This document shows, piece by piece, positions 1 through 8,324 of a DNA stretch of 64,000 nucleotides. Each line of letters begins with the position of its first letter. The stretch's first letter is position 1. Origin of the DNA: Actinomycetaceae bacterium (GTDB lineage Bacteria; Actinomycetota; Actinomycetes; Actinomycetales; Actinomycetaceae); NCBI GenBank assembly GCA_030530685.1, contig JAUMUM010000004.1, positions 36,205-100,204 on the forward strand. Reading direction: 5' to 3'. Position numbers and translations under genes: made by a program. The notes beneath the pieces are model-generated. The model did no database searches. It saw only the letters and a list, made by a program, of their open reading frames with translations, and was not told the origin of the DNA.

Positions 1-3000
1 TCTGAGCCTCGTAGGCCCTATTGATCGCATTCTCCAAGTCCTGCTGCGCCTGACCGAACGCTCCCCAGTCGCCGGACTCGCGCGCGGTATTGGCCGCATC
101 CACGGCCGTCTTCGCGTCGGCCAGCGCCTGCTGCAACTCCTGCTGCGCGGAGGCCGCGTCACCCTCGGCAGGCGCGGGGGTATCCTCGGCCGTCGGCTCC
201 TGGCTCGGCTCCTGCGTCGGCTCGCTGGTGTCGGAGTCGGAATCGCCGTCGGTTGACGGCGCCTCCTTCTGCCCGGAGACGTCGGCATCGCCCGCCTGGG
301 CGCCCGAATCACCCCCGAAGGTCTGGTTGAGCGACTCCTCCAGGGTCGGGGCAAACCCGATGTTATTGCTGTCGCCAAAGGCCGTCAGGACATACTGCGA
401 GATCGGATACGACGTGCTTCCCGAGGACGCTCTCACGTAGACCGGTTGGACGTAGAGCAACCCTCCGCCCACTGGCAGCGTCAATAGGTTGCCCATGACG
501 ACTTCCGTGCCTCCCTGTCTGAGGAGGTTGAGTGTCTGCGAGACGGTCGAGTTCGTCACGAAGTTATTGTGCGCCTGCCCCGGTCCTGGAACCGTGACAT
601 TTCTGGGTAACTCGAGGAGGCGTAGCTTGCCGTAGCCGTCTCTGACTTTGCCGGGCTCGGACCCGGCTTCGGAGTCCACGGCGAGGAATCCCGTCATGAT
701 ATTGCGTCTGTCCGAACCGCTGAGGATGAAGCTCGTCGACAGCGAGAACTCCGCCGTCTCCTGGCCGGGCATCTTCAGCGTGAGGTAGTAGGGCGGCTGC
801 AGCGCCGAACTGCCCTGCGAAGCCGTCGGTTCCTGCGGCACGGACCAGAAGTCGCCGCCCGAGTAGAAGGCCGCCGCATCCGTCACGTGGTAGCGCGACA
901 GCAACGTGCGCTGGACCTTGAACAGGTCCTCCGGGTAGCGCATGTGCGACATGAGATCGCCCGACATCTTGTCCATATTCGTCAGCGTGCCCGGGAAGAC
1001 CTTGCTCCACGCGTTGAGGATCGGGTCCTTCTTGTCCCACTTGTACAGCTTGACCGAGCCATCGTAGGCGTCAACCACAGCCTTGACCGAGTTGCGAATG
1101 TAGTTGACCCTTTCGGGATCCGTACCGTAGTCCGAGGAATCGGACGACTGGGCATCGGTCCTCGCCGACTCGAGCGATTGGCGCTCAGAGTACGGGTATT
1201 GATTGGTAGTCGTGTACCCGTCGATGATCCACACGAGGCGCTTGGGCGTATCGGGGTTGTCATCCATATCGACGACGGCCGGGTAGACGCGCCCGTCGAG
1301 CGTCAGGTAGGGGGCCACCTTGGCCACGCGGTCGCGAGGATCGCGATTGAATAGGATCTGCGACTCGGACGTCACGCGGTCGGAGAAGAACAGGTCGGTG
1401 TCGCGGAACCTGATGGAGAACATGAGCTTGTTCCATGTGCTGCCGATCGAGGGGCCGCCGTCGCCGGCGTAGGTGGTGGCGACCTGACCGCTCTCGGAGT
1501 CGTTCGGGTAGTCGAGCTCCCACGGCTTGGTGCCCTTCGGGGCGCCCACGACGGAATAGTCCGGCGAGGACATGCCGAAGTAGACGCGGGGCTCGTACTC
1601 GCCCATTTCACCCCTCGACGGGATGCCCTGCTCGTAGAAGGCGGGCAGGCCCTTTTCCGTCGTCGTATTGCCGAGCGCGGCGACGACGCCGTAGCCGTGC
1701 GTGTAGACCGTATGGTCATTGACCCACGTGCGCTGGTCGTCGTTCAGGCCGGCCAGCCTGAGCTCGCGCACGGAGATCACCGTGTCGCGCGCCGTCTCGT
1801 CGATCGTGTAGCGGTCCACCGAAAGCTGGTCCGCGAAGTGGTAGTACGGCTTGTTCTGCTGGAGCTGGTTGAACGTCGGGGAGATGATGTTCGGGTCGAG
1901 GAGGCGGATCTGCGCCGTCGTGTCGGTGTCGTCGAGCAACTGGCCCGCCTCGACGTCCGAGCGGGCCGAATATTCCGTCTTCTCGACGTTGTCGATACCG
2001 TAGGCCTTGAGCGTGGCGTCAATATTGCGCTGAATGTAGGGCGACTCCGTTTCGACCGCGTTGGGCACGACCTGGAAGCGCTGGACGAAGAAGGGGTAGA
2101 TCGTCGTGACGACGAGGCCAGCGACGAGCGCGGTGACGATGCCGGTGACGGCCAGCTTCCACACTCCGCGAAGTGCCGCCACGACGAAGAGTATGGCGAT
2201 GATCGCGGCCGTGATGGCGAGGATCGTCCGGCCCGGTAGCGAGGCGTTGATATCGGTGAAGGAGGCGCCGGCGAATCTCTGGTTCGAGCCGAGCAGCATG
2301 TCGTAACGACTCAGCCAGAAGTACCCGGCGACGACGAGCGCGCCAAAGGCTCCCAGAAAGCCAATGTGCATCCTGGCCCGCGAGTTCAGCGCGACCCGCC
2401 CGTTCTCGACGCTCAGGCCTCCGTAGAGATAGTGGCCGATGGCCGCGGCCACGGTGGAGATGGCCAGCATGATGATGGCCAAGCTCAGCAGCGAGTGCAG
2501 AACCGGCAGCGTGAAGACGTAGAAGGAGACATCCCTGCCGAACTGGGGGTCGGTCTCGTTGAACGGCGAGCGGTTGAGCCACAGGACGTAGGTTCGCCAC
2601 TCCGACGCCAGCGGGGCGCCGAATACGAGGCCCAGCAGGCCGGGCACGACCACGCGCGAGAGCCACCGGTGCTTGCCGATTTGCCTGCGGTATTCGGCCA
2701 GCGAGTCGTCGGCGTCCTCGGCCTTCCTTCCCGCGAAGGCGAAATTGAGCGACGCCGCCAACGTGACGAGGACGGTACCCACCACCCCCAAGGCGAGCGC
2801 CCAGCCCCACCGGGTCAAAAAGACCCTGAGAGCGCCGAGCTGTTCATACCACAGGACCTCGGTCCAGACGTATGACAGAATCAGCAGTAATCCAAGCAGC
2901 AGCGCCAAAACGACGAGCGTCGGCACGAACACGCCGAGGCCGTTGGCCCCTGTGCGCCTGCCCCTTTCGTCTTGCGGTTTCTCAGTGGTAGACAACTTCA

Positions 3001-3001
3001 T
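1..3001 (-). CDS. UPF0182 family large membrane protein (C-terminus cut by window edge)
   Basis: About 1000 residues are visible; the reading frame is still open at the left edge, so the C-terminus is missing. The start chosen is the ATG at 2999-3001 (MKLSTTEKPQ). The N-terminal third holds several hydrophobic helices, the first around residues 27-47 (VVLALLLGLLLILSYVW). A large soluble, probably extracytoplasmic region follows, and the visible end is a Ser/Glu/Pro/Asp-rich tail. This architecture and sequence match the UPF0182/COG1615 family, whose function is unknown; the M. tuberculosis homologue is Rv3193c. It is divergent from the PPA1309-like gene and next to the PDZ protease, which is the conserved actinobacterial order. 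Family identity is firm; the role is not known. Confidence 0.9.
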   Translation of the reverse strand, partial: MKLSTTEKPQDERGRRTGANGLGVFVPTLVVLALLLGLLLILSYVWTEVLWYEQLGALRVFLTRWGWALALGVVGTVLVTLAASLNFAFAGRKAEDADDSLAEYRRQIGKHRWLSRVVVPGLLGLVFGAPLASEWRTYVLWLNRSPFNETDPQFGRDVSFYVFTLPVLHSLLSLAIIMLAISTVAAAIGHYLYGGLSVENGRVALNSRARMHIGFLGAFGALVVAGYFWLSRYDMLLGSNQRFAGASFTDINASLPGRTILAITAAIIAILFVVAALRGVWKLAVTGIVTALVAGLVVTTIYPFFVQRFQVVPNAVETESPYIQRNIDATLKAYGIDNVEKTEYSARSDVEAGQLLDDTDTTAQIRLLDPNIISPTFNQLQQNKPYYHFADQLSVDRYTIDETARDTVISVRELRLAGLNDDQRTWVNDHTVYTHGYGVVAALGNTTTEKGLPAFYEQGIPSRGEMGEYEPRVYFGMSSPDYSVVGAPKGTKPWELDYPNDSESGQVATTYAGDGGPSIGSTWNKLMFSIRFRDTDLFFSDRVTSESQILFNRDPRDRVAKVAPYLTLDGRVYPAVVDMDDNPDTPKRLVWIIDGYTTTNQYPYSERQSLESARTDAQSSDSSDYGTDPERVNYIRNSVKAVVDAYDGSVKLYKWDKKDPILNAWSKVFPGTLTNMDKMSGDLMSHMRYPEDLFKVQRTLLSRYHVTDAAAFYSGGDFWSVPQEPTASQGSSALQPPYYLTLKMPGQETAEFSLSTSFILSGSDRRNIMTGFLAVDSEAGSEPGKVRDGYGKLRLLELPRNVTVPGPGQAHNNFVTNSTVSQTLNLLRQGGTEVVMGNLLTLPVGGGLLYVQPVYVRASSGSTSYPISQYVLTAFGDSNNIGFAPTLEESLNQTFGGDSGAQAGDADVSGQKEAPSTDGDSDSDTSEPTQEPSQEPTAEDTPAPAEGDAASAQQELQQALADAKTAVDAANTARESGDWGAFGQAQQDLENAINRAYEAQ

Positions 3002-3139
3002 CCTCACGTCACTCGCGCGGACCCTACGCCCGCCCCATCTAAAGCTATCGGATTCGAGACTCTTTTCCCAGACGGTTCGCCCAAGGTGGAGGACGGGGAA
3101 GAACGGCTCGCACGGCTCCCGGCGTGGCAGACTTATCGC

Positions 3140-3667
3140 GTGGAAAATGCGATCGAGAAGGCAGTCAGAGAAATCGACTCCCATGTCGCCAAGGGCGGCT
3201 GGGATGGACCCGTGCGAGTCTTCGCCCTCATACGCTCGGCGCCGGCACTCGCCGCCAACCCGGAACTGGCCGGCCAGCTTCCCGCCGACGTCGACCTGAA
3301 CGCGGCCGGCAGGGATGACTCCCTGTTCTCGGTGGAGCAGGAGGGACTGCCGGCCGCCAACTCCGTCGAAGAACTGCTGGCGCAGATAGCGTGGCCGGCT
3401 ACGGTCGATGGCGCAGCAATCAGCCTGGAACGCGTCACCATGCCGTCCGACGCCGAGGGCGAGATTCCCGACGATCCCATTGAGGCCGAGGCCTTCGTGG
3501 CCCGCGACCCGCGGCGCCAGGACATCCGCATGGTCGTCGGCGTCATGCGCAGCGGGGAGAGCTGGTGCACCATACGGATGCGCTCGCACGACCGCGACGC
3601 CGATGTGCTGTCGGCAAGCGACCTCGTCCCCGAAATGATCGAGGCACTTTCGACCACATTCCTGTGA
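3140..3667 (+). CDS. PPA1309 family protein (function unknown)
   Basis: The reading frame opens further upstream (from 2972), but recognisable family sequence begins at the GTG at 3140 (VENAIEKAVREIDSHVAKGG), giving 175 residues. It is a soluble acidic alpha/beta protein with no signal peptide or membrane segment. The pattern of an N-terminal amphipathic helix followed by GWDGPVRVFALI, with a later DIRMVVGVMRSGESWC strand pair, is what I recall for the actinobacterial PPA1309 family, which sits between UPF0182 and the PDZ protease in this lineage. A GTG at 3086 is an alternative start. No ribosome binding site decides the matter, and a CAGACT box 6 nt before 3140 would allow leaderless initiation. 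Function unknown. Confidence 0.75.
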   Translation: MENAIEKAVREIDSHVAKGGWDGPVRVFALIRSAPALAANPELAGQLPADVDLNAAGRDDSLFSVEQEGLPAANSVEELLAQIAWPATVDGAAISLERVTMPSDAEGEIPDDPIEAEAFVARDPRRQDIRMVVGVMRSGESWCTIRMRSHDRDADVLSASDLVPEMIEALSTTFL

Positions 3668-3721
3668 GATCGGGTGGCGCAGCGGCCAGTCAGTCGAAGG
3701 TCGCGCGGCTACCGGGGACCT

Positions 3722-3749
3722 GCGGCGCCGAGTGCGGTGACGGCGCCGC
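3722..3749. terminator. Hairpin between convergent genes
   Basis: GCGGCGCC (3722-3729) and GGCGCCGC (3742-3749) form a perfect 8-bp stem with a 12-nt loop, lying between the end of the PPA1309-like gene and the end of the PDZ protease gene. There is no U-tract. It is placed to act on both convergent transcripts. Confidence 0.45.
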
Positions 3750-4852
3750 TACTCGGCCGAGTTGACGACGTCGGCGCACGTGGTCAGCCCTTTCGTGTCG
3801 CCGGCCCCAATCGCGCTCGTAGCCTTGACCGCCTCGTCGAAGTCGCGCACGGCGAAGACCTGCATGCCATCGGGCTCGTTGCCGATCGTCTCGGCGCAAT
3901 TGGAGGCCGGGGCGAGGAAATAGTCGACACCCTGGTCGGCGGCGCCCCGAAGTTTGTGCTGTATGCCGCCGATGGGGCCAACGTCGCCGCTGTGCGCAAT
4001 CGTGCCGGTGCCGGCGATCTTCGCGTCACCGCCCAGCGAGCCGGGCGTCAGCTTGTCGTAGATGGTCAGCGAGAACATCATGCCCGCGGACGGGCCGCCG
4101 ATTCCCTCGACGCCGTATTCGACCTCGACGGGTATGTTCACGTCGCTCGTCTCGAGCGCGATGCCCAGGCGCGAGCCCGGCTTGACCCAGCCGGTGTCGT
4201 CCTTCTCGTGGGCCTGGGTGACAATGTCCACGGTCTTCTCCTGACCGTCGCGTGTGAAGCCAATCGTCACGGTCGACTTGGGTTCGGTCTTCTTCAGGGC
4301 ATTGAGCAGGTCGGCGTACGTGCCGATAGACGTCGTCTGGTCACCTACCGCAATGGACGTCAGGACGTCGCCCTTCTCGAGTTTGCCCTCGGCCGGCGAC
4401 TTCTCGGTCACCTCGCTCACGGTGACCTTCATGGAAACGGGATATCCGGCGTTGCCCACGGCAGTCGCGACAGCCGTCTCCTGCGAGTCGGTCATGAGCT
4501 TCGTGTTCCGCTCCTGGACCTGTTTGTCGCTATTGCCCTTTGGGTAGACGGCACGAAGCGGAATGCTCTGGCTGTCCCCGGAGAAAATCGCAAAGAGGGC
4601 CTGCGCTCCCGTCACGCCGAAGTCGGCCGTTCCGTAGGTGCTCACCGTGGTCATGTACAGCTTAGTGTCGGACTCGTAGGTCTGGCCGCCGGAAATGGTC
4701 ACCATTTCGACGTCGGATCCGCCACTCTTGCCGGTGACGTCGAGGGCCGGGCCTGCCGTTTCAACGATGAAGGATCCCGGCATCACCAGGCCGATGACCG
4801 AGAAGATGGCGAAGAGCGAGCCAGATACGAGGCGCTTGCGCTTGCGATTCAC
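3749..4852 (-). CDS. PDZ domain-containing Lon-like membrane protease (YlbL/COG3480 family)
   Basis: 367 residues from the GTG at 4852 (MNRKRKRLVSG); an in-frame TTG at 4870 is the longer option. One signal-anchor helix lies at about residues 8-26, a PDZ domain at about 115-215, and a C-terminal Lon-type proteolytic domain at about 225-345. The Ser-Lys dyad is visible: Ser255 in GGPSAGMMF and Lys300 in GPIGGIQHKL. It would be an anchored protease with its domains outside the membrane, homologous to M. tuberculosis Rv3194c and Bacillus YlbL. Substrates are unknown here. It is divergent from the Zincin_2 gene at 5061. CAAGAT, 6 nt before the GTG, could serve as a -10 box for a leaderless transcript. 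Confidence 0.9.
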   Translation of the reverse strand: MNRKRKRLVSGSLFAIFSVIGLVMPGSFIVETAGPALDVTGKSGGSDVEMVTISGGQTYESDTKLYMTTVSTYGTADFGVTGAQALFAIFSGDSQSIPLRAVYPKGNSDKQVQERNTKLMTDSQETAVATAVGNAGYPVSMKVTVSEVTEKSPAEGKLEKGDVLTSIAVGDQTTSIGTYADLLNALKKTEPKSTVTIGFTRDGQEKTVDIVTQAHEKDDTGWVKPGSRLGIALETSDVNIPVEVEYGVEGIGGPSAGMMFSLTIYDKLTPGSLGGDAKIAGTGTIAHSGDVGPIGGIQHKLRGAADQGVDYFLAPASNCAETIGNEPDGMQVFAVRDFDEAVKATSAIGAGDTKGLTTCADVVNSAE

Positions 4853-5060
4853 CCCTCTATCTTGCACCAAGATGGCCGGGCGCGCCCGTAGGTGTGAAGA
4901 CGCTCGCCCGACGCGGCGTCGACGGCGGGCGCGTCGTCCCGCTTACGGCCGGACTCCGGGCGAATCGGTGCGCCCTGGGCGGACAGAGCCGTGCATCACA
5001 CGGCGCGGACAATAGGCTAAGGGCATAGGTTTTCCGCGAAGTAGACGAGAAGGACATCTC

Positions 5061-6614
5061 ATGAGCGAGAACGAATCGCAGCCCAGTCAGTGGGAGCAAA
5101 TGCTACGCGCGGTCATGGGAGACGAGGCCGCAGAACAGGTCCTCGAGCAGATGCGGCAGGCGGGCGTCGACCCGTCCCAGTCGATGCAGGCGTTCGAGAA
5201 GATGGATTTCTCCGTTGTCATGAACCAGGTCCGGCAGATGCTCGGGTCCTCCGGCGAAGGCCCTGTCAACTGGAAGGTCGGCGAGCAGGTAGCTCGCGAG
5301 TACATTCAGCACCAGCATTTCGACACGCTCACGGCGGCCGAGGGTGCGCACGCCCGCGAGGCACTGTCGATCGCGTCGCTGTGGCTGGACCCGGCGGTCC
5401 AGATCGACCCCTGCACCGGCCCCAACCAGGCGTGGAGCCGCCTGGATTGGCTGGCGCACTCACTGCCGACCTTCAAGCGCCTGACGGAGCCGGTGGCCCA
5501 GAATGTCGCTCGCGCATTCACCGAGGTCATCACCGCGCAGATGGAAGATCTTCCCGAGGAAATGCGCTCAATGCTCGGCGGCGTGGACGCCCAGCCCATG
5601 CTGGCCAATCTCATGGCCTCGCTCATGGGCGTGCAGTTCGGGCGCGGCCTTGCCGAGCTCGCGACCGTTTCCTTCGGCACATCCGACGCGGGCCTGCCCC
5701 TGGTCGAGGGGCAGACGGCCGCGCTCGTGCCCGCCAACATCGCCGACTTTGGCGAGGGGCTGGATGCGCCGGCCGAGGAAGTCGAGCTATTCGTGGCCGT
5801 GCGCGAGCAGGCCGCCGCGCGCCTCTATTCGAGGATTCCGTGGCTTCGTGCCCGCGTCATCGACTCCGTGGCCGCCTATGCGCGCGAGATCGCGATCGAT
5901 ACCGAGGCGATCGAGGAGCAGGTGCGCGAGTCCGGCTTCGACCCGGAGAAGATGCAGGACTTCGACATGTCCGAGGTCTTTTCGTCCGAGCCGACGGAGA
6001 GCCAGACTGCGGCACTCGCCCAGTTGGAGCACCTGCTCTCCCTGGTCGAGGGGTGGGTGAGCGCCGTCGCGCTGCAGGTGGTGACGGCGCAGCTGCCGCA
6101 TGCCGTCGCGCTCGGCGAGATGTTCACGCGGCGCGCGGCGTCGAGTTCGCCGGCGCAGCGGGTGTTCGGCCCGCTCGTCGGCCTGCAGATACGGCCTCGC
6201 AAGCTGCGCGAGGCGCAGCGCTTTTGGCAGTTGGCGCTGGCCAAGCTCGGAGTCGATGGCCGCGACGGCCTGTGGACCCATCCCGATCTCCTGCCGACGG
6301 CCGAGGACCTCGGCGCACCCGAAAGCTTCTTCGAGCAGCCCGAGCCTTCCGCTGTCGAGGAGGAACTCGACGCCTTCCTGGCCCAGCTCCTGGACGAGGC
6401 TGCCGGCGATAGCGAGGCGGCCGGCGCTGGCGGGGACGGGTTCGCTGGCGGGGGCGAGACGGCTGGCAGGGACGGACCGGCCGAAGCGGGCGAGGGCAAG
6501 CATGCCGACGGCCACGACTCTGGCAGTGCGGACCCCGGCGACACCGAAGCCGGTGGCCGCAGGCGAAGCGCCGACGACGGGGGCCGGACGCCACCGCAGG
6601 GCGCGGACGGCTGA
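5061..6614 (+). CDS. Zincin_2 / DUF2342 (COG5282) protein, putative metalloprotease family but zinc-site His apparently lost
   Basis: 517 residues starting at ATG 5061 with AAGGA upstream (5050-5054). It matches the actinobacterial COG5282 family (homologue Rv3195), annotated as zincin-like metallopeptidase. The diagnostic C-terminal block is present (EGWVSAVALQ, then VGLQIRPRKLREAQRFW). In homologues I recall the zinc helix as REAAHxRLFxHVPWL; here residues near 252-266 read REQAAARLYSRIPWL, so both histidines are replaced (Ala and Arg). The tail after residue ~440 is a Gly/Ala/Glu/Asp-rich low-complexity extension. It lies between the PDZ protease and the ThiF-like gene, in the order conserved across Actinobacteria. 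Family call firm, activity doubtful. Confidence 0.85.
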   Translation: MSENESQPSQWEQMLRAVMGDEAAEQVLEQMRQAGVDPSQSMQAFEKMDFSVVMNQVRQMLGSSGEGPVNWKVGEQVAREYIQHQHFDTLTAAEGAHAREALSIASLWLDPAVQIDPCTGPNQAWSRLDWLAHSLPTFKRLTEPVAQNVARAFTEVITAQMEDLPEEMRSMLGGVDAQPMLANLMASLMGVQFGRGLAELATVSFGTSDAGLPLVEGQTAALVPANIADFGEGLDAPAEEVELFVAVREQAAARLYSRIPWLRARVIDSVAAYAREIAIDTEAIEEQVRESGFDPEKMQDFDMSEVFSSEPTESQTAALAQLEHLLSLVEGWVSAVALQVVTAQLPHAVALGEMFTRRAASSSPAQRVFGPLVGLQIRPRKLREAQRFWQLALAKLGVDGRDGLWTHPDLLPTAEDLGAPESFFEQPEPSAVEEELDAFLAQLLDEAAGDSEAAGAGGDGFAGGGETAGRDGPAEAGEGKHADGHDSGSADPGDTEAGGRRRSADDGGRTPPQGADG

Positions 6615-7038
6615 GCCGGCAATCGCGCCGCCCCGGTGGGAAGGTCGCGGCGCGACGCCTGTTCCAGAGCTGCTCAGCGCGCCTTCCTGAGCTGCGCGAC
6701 TCCTGTTCCAGAGCTGCGCGACGCGCGTTCCTGAGCTGTGGCAAGCCCTTGGGCGCACGGTCGCGAGGTCCTCGACATCGATCTGCGCCGGTGCCCCAGA
6801 CGCGGGAACGAAACGGCCGGCCCCGGCCGCTCGTGGGCTCGGCCGGCAACCTCTCCGCACGACAAGCCGCCAGGCCGCCAGCCCCGGCCGCGTGTAGGCT
6901 CAGCCCGGTCCCGGCTGACACGGTAGGCGCGGGCAACGCCAGCCCTCGGCAACCGGGCACGAGGCCACGCCCGGTCACGCTGTCCCCAGCTGTGCACGGG
7001 CTCGGCGGCCGATGCCGCCCGTGCTCTAGCGTGTGACC
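6615..7038. other. 424-bp gene-free gap with a 22-nt tandem repeat and a leaderless-type promoter
   Basis: No convincing coding sequence. The first part carries the four-copy 22-nt tandem repeat listed separately; the rest is GC-rich sequence without conserved reading frame. At the right end TAGCGT (7027-7032) lies 6 nt before the ATG at 7039 and looks like a -10 box. Confidence 0.6.
6662..6745. repeat. Tandem repeat, 22-nt period, four imperfect copies
   Basis: The motif TTCCWGAGCTG begins at 6662, 6684, 6706 and 6728, exactly 22 nt apart, starting 47 nt after the stop codon of the Zincin_2 gene. Copies alternate between an A and a T at the fifth base. There are no spacers of CRISPR type. 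The role is unknown. Confidence 0.8.
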
Positions 7039-8082
7039 ATGGTTGAGAGCTATCAGATCCGGGAAGGCCTGGGGGTCTTCTGGCGCAGCAGCCAGACGCT
7101 GCAGATCGGGCTCGATTCACGCACGGGCGTGACGATCGAGGGCCTGAAGAAGAACGAGCAGGACTTCGTAGCACAGCTTTGCCGCCCCATCGCGGAGGCG
7201 GAGCTCGACTTCGTCGCCAGGGGCCACCGTCTACGGCCCGCACGCGCCGCCCAGATCCTGCGGATGCTCCAGCGCGCCGGCGTCCTCCGCCCGACTGGCG
7301 ACGACGGCCCGCCCGGCCTGGCCAAGGCGTGCGTGGCAATCGACCGGCTCGATCCGCTCGGCGTGAGCATTGGGCTCGGCCTGGCGCGCTGCGGCGTCGG
7401 CGCTATCGTGTTCGACGACACCGCTCGCGTCGGCGCGGACGACCACCCGGCCCTCTTTTCGCGCCAGCGCGGGCAGACGCGCGGCCGCGCGTTCCTTTCC
7501 GCTCTGCGAGCCGTCTCCCCCGGGGTCGAGCACATCGGCGATCCCAGCCTGACCGTCGTCACGGGCTCGCGACTCATTGCCCCTTCGCGCACGCACGACC
7601 TGTGGGACGCCGGCCGCGCCCACCTCCTCGCCTGGGTCGAGGAGGTCGACACCTGCGTCGGCCCCCTGGTCGAGCCCGGGCGCGGTGCCTGTGCCGAGTG
7701 CATTCAGACCGCTCGGCGCGAGGCCGACGACGCCTGGGATCAACTCGCGCCCCAGGCCGCACTGGCCCCCGCCATTGCGCCCAAACCGGACGCGCGCGAC
7801 CTGGCAAGTGCCTTGGCCGTCCGGGCCATCCTTGGTTTCCTTGCCGGCAGCGGCAACACGCTGGGTGACGCTCAGTGGCGGATCACCTCCGGTGCGCGAG
7901 CCCCGCAACTGATCGAGGTGGCAGCGCGTCCCGCGTGCGGCTGTACCCAGGCGGTGCCCCGGCTGCGTGCGGTCGAGCCGGCCGCGAGCACACAGCCGGC
8001 TCAATCGAGCGTCGCGGCAGCCGACCGGCGCGGTCAACGTCGGCAAGAGGAGCGGCGTTCGCAAGAGGACAGCCACCGCTGA
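7039..8082 (+). CDS. ThiF/TOMM cyclodehydratase-like protein (Rv3196-type)
   Basis: 347 residues from ATG 7039; a GTG at 7033 is an alternative. The region GVSIGLGLARCGVGAIVFDD (about residues 110-130) resembles the Rossmann core of the E1/ThiF fold, but without an intact GxGxxG loop. The block VGPLVEPGRGACAECI (about 212-227) is the typical VxPLVxPGRxxCxxC segment of bacteriocin-cyclodehydratase (TOMM leader-binding) domains. No precursor peptide or YcaO partner is nearby, and in M. tuberculosis the same position holds Rv3196, so this is probably a housekeeping relative rather than a RiPP gene. The last 40 residues are low complexity. TAGCGT 6 nt upstream suggests a leaderless mRNA. Confidence 0.75.
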   Translation: MVESYQIREGLGVFWRSSQTLQIGLDSRTGVTIEGLKKNEQDFVAQLCRPIAEAELDFVARGHRLRPARAAQILRMLQRAGVLRPTGDDGPPGLAKACVAIDRLDPLGVSIGLGLARCGVGAIVFDDTARVGADDHPALFSRQRGQTRGRAFLSALRAVSPGVEHIGDPSLTVVTGSRLIAPSRTHDLWDAGRAHLLAWVEEVDTCVGPLVEPGRGACAECIQTARREADDAWDQLAPQAALAPAIAPKPDARDLASALAVRAILGFLAGSGNTLGDAQWRITSGARAPQLIEVAARPACGCTQAVPRLRAVEPAASTQPAQSSVAAADRRGQRRQEERRSQEDSHR

Positions 8083-8221
8083 CAACGACGACGCCCGCCA
8101 CGGCAGGCCGGCGCGTTCCACCTACGCGCGAGCCGCCCACAACCCGTGTGCCGAAGCGTGCCCGTCCCGCCCGACGGTACCGGCACGGCGCGTGCCACGG
8201 CAGCCAACCGGCGCGGTCAAC
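8016..8221. repeat. 23-bp direct repeat (8016-8038 and 8199-8221)
   Basis: GGCAGCC followed by R and then ACCGGCGCGGTCAAC occurs twice with one mismatch, 183 nt apart. The first copy lies in the low-complexity 3' end of the ThiF-like gene; the second lies in the gap before the end of uvrD2. Meaning unknown. Confidence 0.7.
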
Positions 8222-8324
8222 CCTGCTACGCCAGCCACCGCCGGCATGCCGAGTGCCGCACGCCGCGATCACTGCGGCCGGCAATCGCGGCAACCCAACC
8301 GCCACACTGGTGGCACCCGCCACC

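Noticed and set aside
3674-4891. A 405-codon frame antisense to the PDZ protease
   Set aside because: The protease has its PDZ domain and Ser-Lys dyad; the antisense product has no recognisable fold.
6662-6745. CRISPR array
   Set aside because: The four 22-nt units are contiguous with no unique spacers, and there are no cas genes.
7039-8082. A thiazole/oxazole-modified peptide (TOMM) biosynthetic cluster
   Set aside because: The cyclodehydratase-like segment is real, but there is no YcaO, dehydrogenase or precursor peptide, and the locus is a conserved housekeeping one.
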